Of a stretch of DNA of 17,890 nt, positions 1 through 6,093 are shown piece by piece. The stretch spans positions 1 through 17,890 of the forward strand of contig JADFNR010000070.1 in the NCBI GenBank assembly GCA_022563275.1, read 5' to 3'. This DNA is from Chloroflexota bacterium (GTDB lineage: Bacteria; Chloroflexota; Dehalococcoidia; UBA3495). Below the pieces are notes generated by a model. The model saw only the letters and a list, made by a program, of their open reading frames with translations, ran no database searches and was not told where the DNA came from. Positions within the stretch are counted from its first letter, which is position 1. Each line of letters opens with the position of its first letter. A program made the translations under genes and the position numbers.

Positions 1-1009
1 TGACCGATTCGTGCTGTTCCGGGTGTAGGTAGGACCAGCCGCCGGCGGCCGCGTTCCCTGGCCGTTTTTTGCTGATTCCCGTCGGGTGGTCCTCTTTTAA
101 CGCGGCGCAGATCACCTTGTCCCGCTTTGGGCCCCCCATGCAACTTAGCTGGCCCTTGATGCGGTTTGTCAGGTCCCCGACGCTTTGGACGAGCTGCTGG
201 TCCAGGGTGCCGGGGTGGGTGTGGTGATAGCCAACGGTCTTAACGCCGGCGCCGCAGGGAGAAATCCGGATGCTGCAGGAATTCCCGACGCAAGGGGCCC
301 CAGGGACCAGGACCCCGTCGGCCGTTTCGCAGAACGAAAACCCGTGCTCTTTCCCGGTCCGAGCGGTGTCCACATTGGCCTTGACCATGGCCTGCAGGGT
401 CTCCGGGGCCAGGGTGAAGGATTTGCCCGAGAGCTCCACCGTTAGAGGCTCCGCGGGGCCCGCCTTGCCGGCGACGCCAGCGCCGGCGGTTTCCTCTTTC
501 AGCAGGTTAATGGTTTCTTCCATCGCGGCGCCTATGTCCAGCTCGCCGGCGGACTTCCCTTTGCGTGTCACCTTGAAATCGCAGATCGGGGGTTTCCTGG
601 GGTCGTCCTGGGTACATTTGCCGGCCCACCGGACCACCGGCGGATCGCCGGGCGCCTTCAGCTTTCGGGACAGAAAGCCGGCGGACCTGGCCAGCCGCTC
701 GATCTCGGCCTCATTGACCGCGGAGAGTTTGCCGGCCGGCGCTTTTTTCACCAGGGCCATGGCCTTGTCGACGTGCTCCGCCAGAAATTTCAGGTCCTGG
801 GGGTACTTGATCGGCTTGCCCAGCTCGGCGTTCACGACGTCATGGAGTCCATGGAGCAGGCGGGTCCCTTCTTCCCGACAGTGTTCGCATGGGAAGGTTT
901 CGACCGCGTGGTGGAGAAGGCTCCAGGTGTACGGCCCCACGATCTCGGCGACGTCGTACTCTACTGAGCCGTCGGCGAGCTGCTTGACGCCCTGGCGGTG
1001 CAGCGTCAT
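1..1009 (-). CDS. Erv/ALR-like CxxC motif region joined to a JAMM/Mpr-type metalloprotease-like domain (C-terminus beyond left edge)
   Basis: The reading frame opens at an ATG that overlaps the previous stop (ATGA) and stays open to base 1, about 336 residues. Residues 25-66 carry G25-x3-W29, H33/H34, a C41-E-H-C44 pair and H56-D-V-V-N60-A-E-L63-G-K-P66. This matches the Erv1/ALR sulfhydryl oxidase signature (YPCxxC followed by HNxVNxxLGKP). The stretch between W29 and C41 is much shorter than in true Erv proteins and the structural Cys before H56 is missing, so oxidase activity is doubtful. Residues 221-279 carry E221-H-G, H263-T-H265-P, S276 and D279, the JAMM order E/HxH/SxxD, with a longer H-to-S gap (ten residues) than the canonical seven. 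The middle and end are Cys-rich (C224, several more around 235-255). A deubiquitinase-like or RadC/DUF4329-like protease is possible. Both domain assignments are by motif only. Confidence 0.62.
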   Translation of the reverse strand, partial: MTLHRQGVKQLADGSVEYDVAEIVGPYTWSLLHHAVETFPCEHCREEGTRLLHGLHDVVNAELGKPIKYPQDLKFLAEHVDKAMALVKKAPAGKLSAVNEAEIERLARSAGFLSRKLKAPGDPPVVRWAGKCTQDDPRKPPICDFKVTRKGKSAGELDIGAAMEETINLLKEETAGAGVAGKAGPAEPLTVELSGKSFTLAPETLQAMVKANVDTARTGKEHGFSFCETADGVLVPGAPCVGNSCSIRISPCGAGVKTVGYHHTHPGTLDQQLVQSVGDLTNRIKGQLSCMGGPKRDKVICAALKEDHPTGISKKRPGNAAAGGWSYLHPEQHESV

Positions 1010-1167
1010 ACGTTCACCCCCTGGCCCCCTAGCAGGCGGACCACGCCGCTCTGCAGAGTGAGCGCCGCCCTGGCCATGCTGCAGCCCAGGCAGCGGTGGG
1101 TTTCGACGTGCTCTCGCCACCAGGTAAACATTTCCTGGAGCTTAACCCTGGCCTCGGGGCAGATCAT
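1006..1167 (-). CDS. 53-aa Cys-pair peptide, function unknown
   Basis: This small frame starts at an ATG overlapping the stop of the 49-aa gene before it (ATGA) and ends with a TGA overlapping the ATG of the JAMM-like gene after it. Such 4-base overlaps on both sides are strong evidence that it is translated. The protein begins MICPEARVKLQEMF, has two adjacent tryptophans (W16, W17), then H24-R-C26-L-G-C29, followed by a hydrophobic helix-like tail. C3, C26 and C29, with H20 and H24 nearby, could bind a metal ion or form a redox pair. I recognise no family. Its position just before the Erv/JAMM-like gene suggests a shared role. Confidence 0.6.
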   Translation of the reverse strand: MICPEARVKLQEMFTWWREHVETHRCLGCSMARAALTLQSGVVRLLGGQGVNV

Positions 1168-1313
1168 CGACGCGCAGCTCGGGCGGCCTGGCGCTTGTTC
1201 TTGAACCGCTTGAAGCGGCCGAAGCGGGTTGGCATGTAGAAGCGCACTTTGGCCGGGTCCTCGAACGGATTGAGGCCTTTTTTCATCAGCTTATAGTCCC
1301 GGAGTGTGATCAC
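1164..1313 (-). CDS. 49-aa highly basic peptide, function unknown
   Basis: A GTG start overlaps the TGA of the 250-aa gene (GTGA), and the stop overlaps the ATG of the 53-aa gene. The sequence has a short N-terminal part (VITLRDYKLMKKG), a middle with NPFEDPAKVRFYMP, and a very basic tail rich in Arg, Lys and Phe (RFGRFKRFKNKRQAARAARR). The tail suggests contact with nucleic acid or with an acidic partner, but this is only a charge argument. It is short enough for automatic gene callers to miss. No family recognised. Confidence 0.55.
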   Translation of the reverse strand: MITLRDYKLMKKGLNPFEDPAKVRFYMPTRFGRFKRFKNKRQAARAARR

Positions 1314-2062
1314 TTCGCCCCCAGCTTGTCGGCGATCCGGATAGCCTCGGCCTTGAAGTCGAAAGTGCGGCGCGACAGGCCGGCAGGAGAGCCGTCTGGA
1401 GGCGCCGTGACCGGTGTGAGTGACGCATTAAAGGCCGCCGCCTCCGGGACCACTCCGGTGGCCTTATAGGCAAAGGTGTAGGCATCTGACGCCATGCGCA
1501 TCCCCATGCGGACCGATTCATCATGGTTCCCCATGAAGGTGGTGTTGACCATGGTCACGACGTCGGCCACTTCCTTGAACTTCGCCGTCAGCATCCCGGC
1601 CGCGGCCTCGGCCGGCGGCGCTCCCAGGAACTTGGCGGCAATCATGTTGATGATCGGCATGGCCGCGGTGGCCATGGCCTCCAGGCTCGGTCCGCTGGGG
1701 ACCGCCGGCGTGGGGGCCGCGGCCGGGTTGGGGCCCGCGGCCGGGTTGGGGCCCGTCTGAGCTGCAGGGCTATTTAGCGCGGCCTGGGTGTTGAAGGCCG
1801 CCACCAGCTTCTGGTCCAGTTTCTCCAGCATGTTCGCCTGGAGCTTGGTGGCGAAGTCGGCCAGGGCCTCGTTATAGCGGCGGTCCAGTAGCCGCAACAG
1901 CTCCGGGTCGACCTGGACCTTGGCCGGCGGGGCCTGGTCCGCCGGCGGGGTTTGGTCCACCGGCGGCGGGTCATGCCCCTGGGCGCCTAGGTGTAGGCCT
2001 TCCCAGGCGCTGGTGGGGCCGTAGAGTTTTTCCGGATCGTCGGAGAAAGGTGGCTGGGCCAT
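1310..2062 (-). CDS. 250-aa protein with proline-rich linkers and a helical core, function unknown
   Basis: The ATG shares its A with the TAA of the gene before it (TAATG), so the start is well fixed. Residues 30-48 are a low-complexity linker of the type PPxDQx. Residues 52-95 look helical and charged. Residues about 98-122 form a second Pro/Ala linker with the repeated unit GPNPAA. Residues about 125-150 (SLEAMATAAMPIINMIAAKF) are hydrophobic, but probably an amphipathic helix rather than a clear membrane segment. A helical C-terminal domain ends in RIADKLGAK. No catalytic motif is visible. Linker-separated helical blocks would suit a structural or scaffold protein of a virus or element, but this is speculation. 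It has no Cys, unlike its neighbours. Confidence 0.7.
   Translation of the reverse strand: MAQPPFSDDPEKLYGPTSAWEGLHLGAQGHDPPPVDQTPPADQAPPAKVQVDPELLRLLDRRYNEALADFATKLQANMLEKLDQKLVAAFNTQAALNSPAAQTGPNPAAGPNPAAAPTPAVPSGPSLEAMATAAMPIINMIAAKFLGAPPAEAAAGMLTAKFKEVADVVTMVNTTFMGNHDESVRMGMRMASDAYTFAYKATGVVPEAAAFNASLTPVTAPPDGSPAGLSRRTFDFKAEAIRIADKLGAK
1719..1754. repeat. two perfect tandem copies of an 18-base unit
   Basis: The unit GCGGCCGGGTTGGGGCCC occurs twice in direct succession (1719-1736 and 1737-1754) inside the 250-aa gene, encoding the repeated GPNPAA linker. Identity at the DNA level suggests recent duplication by slippage. Confidence 0.9.
1923..1976. repeat. 18-base imperfect tandem repeat in a proline linker
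   Basis: Three units beginning GCCGGCGGGG or a near variant lie at 1923-1940, 1941-1958 and, more diverged, 1959-1976. They encode PPVDQT/PPADQA/PPAKVQ-type linker repeats in the 250-aa protein. Confidence 0.75.
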
Positions 2063-2532
2063 TAGGACCTCGCAGGCATTTCAACGGTGATCGTCTCGGG
2101 GATAACCTTCCGCTCGATGGCCAGGGCCCGGACCGCTTCATCGGAGAGCTCGGGGATCGCCTTGGCCACCAGGTCCTGGGAGAACTCCTGCAGCGCCGCG
2201 GTGCAATTGGAACACCCGCCGGCCTGCGCGTGGGCCAGGGCCTCGGCCAGGTTTGGGGCCTGGGGCTCGGCAGCCTTTTTCAGCGCGACGATCTCTTTGT
2301 CCCGGTCCTGAATATCCCGGTCCTTCAGTTTGCAATCTACACAGTCGCTCATGGGTTTTTCCTCCAGGGTCAATTGGGCCGGCGCCGGCGTGGAGGCCTC
2401 GGCGCCCTTGCTGCTGGGCACGGCGCAGCGGGCCATGAATTGATGGGATTTAACGTTTTTGAAATAGGCCCCTGGGCAGTTGGAACACTCCGTCTTGCCA
2501 GGGCCCGGTTGGCGGTCCGCTTTGTTGCTCAT
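2062..2532 (-). CDS. 156-aa Cys-pair (zinc-finger-like) protein, function unknown
   Basis: The frame is open further upstream, but the ATG at 2532 overlaps the stop of the 112-aa gene (ATGA) and is the likely start. The N-terminal part holds C18-S-N-C21, then H32 and C38, a CxxC-x10-H-x5-C arrangement like a C2HC zinc finger. A Pro/Ala linker follows. From M61 the protein reads MSDCVDCKLKDRDIQDRDKE, a second CxxC leading into a charged coiled-coil-like helix, and a third pair (GGCSNC) comes later, before a helical C-terminus. A strong ribosome binding site sits before M61 (see 2361-2365), so a shorter 96-aa product is possible. Metal binding or disulfide chemistry is inferred from the Cys pairs only. 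Confidence 0.68.
   Translation of the reverse strand: MSNKADRQPGPGKTECSNCPGAYFKNVKSHQFMARCAVPSSKGAEASTPAPAQLTLEEKPMSDCVDCKLKDRDIQDRDKEIVALKKAAEPQAPNLAEALAHAQAGGCSNCTAALQEFSQDLVAKAIPELSDEAVRALAIERKVIPETITVEMPARS
2361..2365 (-). promoter_or_regulatory. internal ribosome binding site (GGAGG)
   Basis: GGAGG stands eight bases before an in-frame ATG (2352-2350) in the middle of the 156-aa gene. It is a better Shine-Dalgarno sequence than most in this cassette. It could make a second product of 96 residues starting MSDCVDC, or mark an old fusion of two genes. Confidence 0.45.
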
Positions 2533-2867
2533 ACCGGGAGCCCCATCGACTTGCCCCACGCCATCATTACTGCGGCGTAAATCGTGGGATCGTGGGCGGG
2601 GTCCTGGTGCTCCTGGCAACGCTCGGTAATTCGCGTGTCCATGGACCCATCAGCCGCGGCGGCCGAGGATTCTAGCCCACCCATTACGCCGGCACAACCG
2701 CAGGCCATATTAAAGCTAAATGTGAAGGCCGTACATTCCGCCGGAACTCGGTCGTCCAGTGGTAGTAATCGCTCCTCGAGCGATTCCACCTCAGCCTGAG
2801 CATCTTGAAACAAGTTGCTCAGGTCCTCCCGCAATTCTCCCAGTTTCTTCTGGTCCCGATCCTGCAT
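2529..2867 (-). CDS. 112-aa protein with coiled-coil start and Cys cluster, function unknown
   Basis: First gene of the visible minus-strand cassette. AAGGA lies eight bases before the ATG. Residues 1-40 (MQDRDQKKLGELREDL onward) are charged and heptad-like, suggesting a coiled coil. The middle has C45 and the tight group ACGCAG (C56, C58), and a later C84 with H87 and H92. The start MQDRD resembles the internal DRDIQDRDKE of the next protein, which may point to related coiled-coil segments. Its stop overlaps the start of the next gene. No family recognised. It begins only about 20 bases from the tRNA fragment, so any promoter must lie within or beyond that fragment. Confidence 0.65.
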   Translation of the reverse strand: MQDRDQKKLGELREDLSNLFQDAQAEVESLEERLLPLDDRVPAECTAFTFSFNMACGCAGVMGGLESSAAAADGSMDTRITERCQEHQDPAHDPTIYAAVMMAWGKSMGLPV

Positions 2868-2886
2868 TACTGAATCCTTTGCCCAC

Positions 2887-2946
2887 GTGGTAGGACGCCT
2901 GACTCTGGATCAGGAAGCGGAGGTTCGAACCCTCCATCCCCAGCCA
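2887..2946 (+). tRNA. 3' fragment of tRNA-Gln (anticodon CTG), probable attachment site
   Basis: Anticodon arm: CCTGA (2898-2902), loop CTCTGGA with anticodon CTG at 2905-2907, TCAGG (2910-2914), five perfect pairs. T arm: GGAGG (2919-2923), loop TTCGAAC, CCTCC (2931-2935), five perfect pairs. The 3' acceptor strand ATCCCCA (2936-2942) is followed by G73 and an encoded CCA; A72 and G73 are typical of tRNA-Gln. The partner strand TGGGGAT should lie just before the D arm, but the bases there (around 2867-2882) do not resemble it, and the D stem has a mismatch. The gene is therefore cut near the D arm. The likely reading is an att core copy left by integration; the intact tRNA should be at the element's other end. 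Confidence 0.8.
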
Positions 2947-3061
2947 TTCAGAAAGCATTTACTGGATGCTTAAGTAGTGCCATTATTCCGGCCAGGCGCA
3001 CCCGTGATCTGGTCAGACGTACCGCTAATTTGGGAGGTAGCTTAATAGGGGCCTATTTGTC

Positions 3062-3337
3062 GTGACAAATGTGCACAGTGCCGAAGCATGTCCTTCGGGG
3101 GATAAAGAGATGGCTCCGATGCTTCTTCAACTACTCTCGCAGCCCAACGCCAGCAAGTTTGGAGTTGATATCCAAGCCTCGGCGGTCCTAGACGGCAAAC
3201 ATACCCTTCAAATGATCCTGGAAGCCGCCGACACCGCCAAGGTCCAAGAGTTCATGTCGCCGTTCAGCCAGATGGGCTCGGTTGATATAGAACCGGCCAA
3301 CAGATGTGAAACAGTAGTTGAACGGGGCAGGTGCTGA
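3062..3337 (+). CDS. 91-aa small alpha/beta protein, DUF3303-like, function unknown
   Basis: The chosen start is GTG; the frame closes upstream at 3038 with no ATG. The protein begins with TNVHSAEACP and continues with alternating helix and strand-like parts (KHTLQMILEAADTAKVQEFM). This resembles small ferredoxin-like-fold proteins such as DUF3303 or muconolactone-isomerase-like families, where an N-terminal HSxExCP and a C-terminal EAxxxxxVxEF segment recur. The match is from memory of the pattern and is weak. A GGGAGG at 3031-3036 is too far for this GTG, so a non-standard upstream start or a longer leader is possible. First gene on the chromosome side of the tRNA fragment. Confidence 0.55.
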   Translation: MTNVHSAEACPSGDKEMAPMLLQLLSQPNASKFGVDIQASAVLDGKHTLQMILEAADTAKVQEFMSPFSQMGSVDIEPANRCETVVERGRC

Positions 3338-3415
3338 CAGACTTGCTTTGCTTTAGCGATTTGCCTGGCCGGCAGCGGCCGGGTGGAGCTTTCGGATAAA
3401 CGAAGAACCGGGCCG

Positions 3416-3444
3416 AAGGGCAGCCTGCCGGGCTGCCCTTTCTT
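3416..3444 (+). terminator. Rho-independent-type hairpin
   Basis: AAGGGCAGCC (3416-3425) pairs perfectly with GGCTGCCCTT (3431-3440) across a five-base loop and runs into TTTCTT. It would end the transcript of the 91-aa gene. Confidence 0.7.
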
Positions 3445-3623
3445 GGTTGACTCCCGGGACACCCGCCGTCGTCCCAGGTTTCGGCTGGCCGCGTTTGACA
3501 CCGTTTTACTACCTCGGTATCATCCGGGCACCTTTGATTGGTTCTGCGAACAGCGTGCGCGCCCATGCCGGCCTTTCCGCAACCCCACAACCGCCTAACC
3601 AATCCTCAACGCCCCGATTCCCG

Positions 3624-3629
3624 TATAAC
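3624..3629 (+). promoter_or_regulatory. possible -10 box (TATAAC) for the protease operon
   Basis: TATAAC lies 26 bases before the ATG of the S49 protease gene. No good -35 is found at the usual distance, so support is thin. Confidence 0.25.
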
Positions 3630-3655
3630 GGTATAGCTCCAGAGAAGGTCCTCTA

Positions 3656-4714
3656 ATGATGAATAAACTAGCAGGCCTAGGGCGTTTTATCGGGACATGG
3701 TACGTTTCCACCGTCCTTCTAGCGGCGGTTGGCCTGGTTATTGGCTCCTCCGTCTTCTTCTATGCCTACCCGGGCAAGCCCAAGATCGGGATGATCGAGA
3801 TTCCATTCACGATCATCAACGACCGTTCCGCCTTTGAGATCGGAGCGATGCTCGACTATGTACGCAACGACGCTTCCATCAAAGGGGTGGTCATTTCCCT
3901 CAACACACCTGGCGGCGGGGCCGCGCCCAGCGAAGAACTCTTCTTCGAGATCGTCAGGCTCCGGGAGAAGAAGCCCGTGGTGATGGTCATGGAAGATCTG
4001 GTGGCCAGTGGCGGGTTCATGATGGCCATGGGCGCCAACTACACCATGGCCAAGCCATCCAGCTTCGTGGGCGGCGTGGGCGTGATTCTCTCTCCATTGC
4101 CCCCGATACTGCCTAGGCAACCATCAGACCGCATAGGGGTTACGGGACCGTTCAAATTGGACGGTGGGACGCGCCGTCATTACGTTGTTCTGACCGATCA
4201 GTTGCGGCAGGCTTTCGCCTCCATCGTGCTCACCGAAAGGGGCGCCAAACTAAGGATGACCAGGAACGAAGTCTTGGAGGGCAACATCTATTCCGGAGTG
4301 GAGGCGATGCAGGTCGGACTGATCGACGGACTGGGTGGCCAGACCGATGCCATTGAAAAAGCGGCATCCTTGGCTGGGATCGCCAACTACAGCCTGGTGG
4401 ATGTGAACACCGAGGTCTCCCGCATTTTCAACCAGAAATTGGACCGGATAAACGGCCCAGCGCGGTTTGAATCAGCATTGTCAGGCGGACTCGGGGCCGC
4501 GGAATTGTTGGCGTTGCTAGATGTTCAAGGGGCCGGTGGCCCGGGCGAAGATTTCACTCTTTTGAAAGACCTGATCGCCGCCAATTCCCAGTCTTTGCTG
4601 ACCCTGCCGCCCCCGGGCGGCATCGGAGCGGACCCCTCCGAAGCCCTGCCGGACTTTCCACTGAGCATCACCGGGCCAAAAGCCTACTATTTGTATGTTG
4701 GTCCTTCTGAGTAA
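3656..4714 (+). CDS. S49-family (SppA-like) membrane serine protease
   Basis: SppA-type proteases cleave leftover signal peptides or membrane protein fragments with a Ser-Lys dyad. Here residues about 12-36 form one membrane segment. SLNTPGGG at 81-88 is the conserved glycine-rich strand. ASGGFMMAMGAN (117-128) holds the likely nucleophile S118 (canonical ASGGYYIA). GPFKLDG (164-170) holds the likely general-base K167. The C-terminal block QVGLIDGLGGQTDAI matches the family's GLVDxLG element. The length, 352 residues, suits the single-domain bacterial form plus a C-terminal tail of about 100 residues that I cannot assign. AGAAGG-like bases (AGAGAAGG) precede an ATG-ATG start. It is the first gene of a three-gene operon; the next gene begins inside its last codons. 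The target protein is unknown. Confidence 0.85.
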   Translation: MMNKLAGLGRFIGTWYVSTVLLAAVGLVIGSSVFFYAYPGKPKIGMIEIPFTIINDRSAFEIGAMLDYVRNDASIKGVVISLNTPGGGAAPSEELFFEIVRLREKKPVVMVMEDLVASGGFMMAMGANYTMAKPSSFVGGVGVILSPLPPILPRQPSDRIGVTGPFKLDGGTRRHYVVLTDQLRQAFASIVLTERGAKLRMTRNEVLEGNIYSGVEAMQVGLIDGLGGQTDAIEKAASLAGIANYSLVDVNTEVSRIFNQKLDRINGPARFESALSGGLGAAELLALLDVQGAGGPGEDFTLLKDLIAANSQSLLTLPPPGGIGADPSEALPDFPLSITGPKAYYLYVGPSE

Positions 4715-6062
4715 CCCGCTGCGCGCCATTGGCCGGTTCGCCTTCGGCAGCACCCTCCGTCGGGTGCTGACCATCCCCGTGTTGTTTGCCGCCGTGTATT
4801 TCTTGGCGGCGCTGTTCACCTTCTACCGCGGCACGTACGACGCTCCCATAACTCCCGACCTCAAGTTTGAAGAGATCTCCACGGATGTCTCGGCCCACAC
4901 GATTTTTACCGAGCAACCCGAGGTTCGGACTGGGTTGTCGGTGATCGACGGCGCCCACGACAACGATTTCACCACGGCCGAGCTTGTTTCATTGCTGGCC
5001 GGTCTGGCCAACCGGGGAATCTCCGTGGACTTGATGGGAGTGCCAACTGGATTCGGTGGATTTAGGCGCACGACTTCATCCGACCGGTTGGTGATGCTGG
5101 AAAGCAAACTACGTCAGGCGGGCAGCCTGATCGTGGTCGCTCCCAGAGAGCCTTACTCCAAAGAGGAGAGGGGGTTGGTCCGGCGGTTCGTGGACAAGGG
5201 CGGGAGGCTACTCTTGATCGGCGACCCGACCCGCAGTCAACAGATAAATACCTTGGCGGAGGAGTTTGGCCTCACCTTCCAGCCGGGTTTTCTCTACAAC
5301 CAGGTGGACTTCGATCTGAACCACCGCAACATCTTTGTCCGGGATTTCTTCTCCGACCCCGTGACCGAGGGTCTGTCCGAAGTGGCCTTTTACACCGCCG
5401 GGGCCATCCGGTCGGCGGGCCAAGCCCTGGCCTACACCGACGGAAACACCTTCTCAACCATCGTAGAAGGGGTGGAACCATTTTACCCGTTGGTCAAGTC
5501 TAACCAGGGCAATGTTTTGGCTGTAGGCGACCTGACGTTTATGGTGCCGCCCCAAAACTCAATCTTGGACAACAACCGTTTGGTCGCCAATATCGCCGAG
5601 TTCCTGGCCTCCAGCGGCCGGGATTTCGAACTGGCCGATTTTCCTTATTTCTTTGACGGGGCCGCGGATATCGTTTTGGGAAGGGCCTCGCTGTTGGAGT
5701 TGGGCGCCGGCTTGCGGCGGACCCTGTCAACGTTTCAGATCGACGCCCAGGTCAAAAACGGCGAAGAGCCCGGAAAGGACCTAATCTTCTTGGGCCTCTT
5801 TGACGACGCGGTGCAGGCAGAGGGCTATCTGAGCCGGGCGGGGATCCAAGTGGGCGAAACTCTCCGGACTCCCTTTACTCCGGACCTGGAACCCCAGGGC
5901 ACCGCCATTATCTCACTGCAAGAGCAGGATGGCCGCCACATACTGATCGTTCTGGCCGACACTTTAGACACATTGGCGGACGCGACGGCCCGTCTGGAAT
6001 CGGGAGAATTCCGGGATGTGATTGTGTCCGAGTTGCTTGGCGTGATAGTGGCCGCAAACTAG
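4695..6062 (+). CDS. membrane-anchored DUF4350-like protein
   Basis: One N-terminal membrane segment (about residues 24-43) is followed by a long domain. Residues 81-115 (LSVIDGAHDNDFTTAEL then LANRGISVDLMG) and 144-177 (SLIVVAPREPYSKEE then FVDKGGRLLLIGD) show the strand-turn pattern of DUF4350 and related GldG/ABC-associated domains, in which a vPxxxxsxEE region precedes a GGrLLlIgD strand. Residues about 330-455 form a second region with predicted alternating strands (DLIFLGLFDDA, ILIVLADTLDTL). The start lies 20 bases inside the protease gene, so the two are probably translationally coupled and may act together at the membrane. The domain has no known catalytic role. An alternative start further in would still keep the membrane segment. 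Confidence 0.72.
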   Translation: MLVLLSNPLRAIGRFAFGSTLRRVLTIPVLFAAVYFLAALFTFYRGTYDAPITPDLKFEEISTDVSAHTIFTEQPEVRTGLSVIDGAHDNDFTTAELVSLLAGLANRGISVDLMGVPTGFGGFRRTTSSDRLVMLESKLRQAGSLIVVAPREPYSKEERGLVRRFVDKGGRLLLIGDPTRSQQINTLAEEFGLTFQPGFLYNQVDFDLNHRNIFVRDFFSDPVTEGLSEVAFYTAGAIRSAGQALAYTDGNTFSTIVEGVEPFYPLVKSNQGNVLAVGDLTFMVPPQNSILDNNRLVANIAEFLASSGRDFELADFPYFFDGAADIVLGRASLLELGAGLRRTLSTFQIDAQVKNGEEPGKDLIFLGLFDDAVQAEGYLSRAGIQVGETLRTPFTPDLEPQGTAIISLQEQDGRHILIVLADTLDTLADATARLESGEFRDVIVSELLGVIVAAN

Positions 6063-6093
6063 GAAACTAAGATGACGACCAGGGTAGGACGAC

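Larger units (their letters stand above)
1..2946. mobile_element. end of an integrated element (provirus-like), bounded by a tRNA-Gln fragment
   Basis: Six minus-strand genes, all unlike housekeeping proteins and translationally coupled by overlapping stops and starts, fill this stretch. It ends at a 3' tRNA-Gln fragment that lacks its 5' acceptor strand. Integrases of the tyrosine family commonly insert at the 3' part of tRNA genes, leaving an intact gene at one end and a 3' copy at the other, in the order element, core, chromosome. The order here fits: cassette on the 5' side of the fragment, ordinary genes on the 3' side. No integrase, capsid, terminase or tail gene is visible, and the other end lies outside the window. 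Whether it is a provirus, a plasmid-like element or a decayed remnant cannot be decided. Confidence 0.55.
3338..3655. other. intergenic stretch of about 320 bases
   Basis: It holds the hairpin at 3416-3444 and a possible -10 box at 3624-3629. The short open frames on both strands lack a convincing start site and overlap the hairpin; I see no real gene. Confidence 0.6.

Noticed and set aside
270..1061. Long plus-strand open frame (263 codons) in the left arm
   Set aside because: It is antisense to the JAMM-like gene, has low-complexity Ser/Arg/Pro composition, no ribosome site and no recognisable domain; the minus frame has clear motifs and coupled neighbours.
2533..2619. Longer start for the 156-aa Cys-pair gene
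   Set aside because: It would overlap the 112-aa gene by about 90 bases; the ATG at 2532 overlaps that gene's stop by four bases, the pattern used throughout the cassette.
2867..2946. Complete tRNA-Gln gene
   Set aside because: No segment before the D arm pairs with the 3' acceptor strand ATCCCCA; only the 3' part is present.
2953..2971. Hairpin AAGCAT-loop-ATGCTT behind the tRNA fragment
   Set aside because: Only six pairs, A+T-rich, no T run; too weak to call a terminator.
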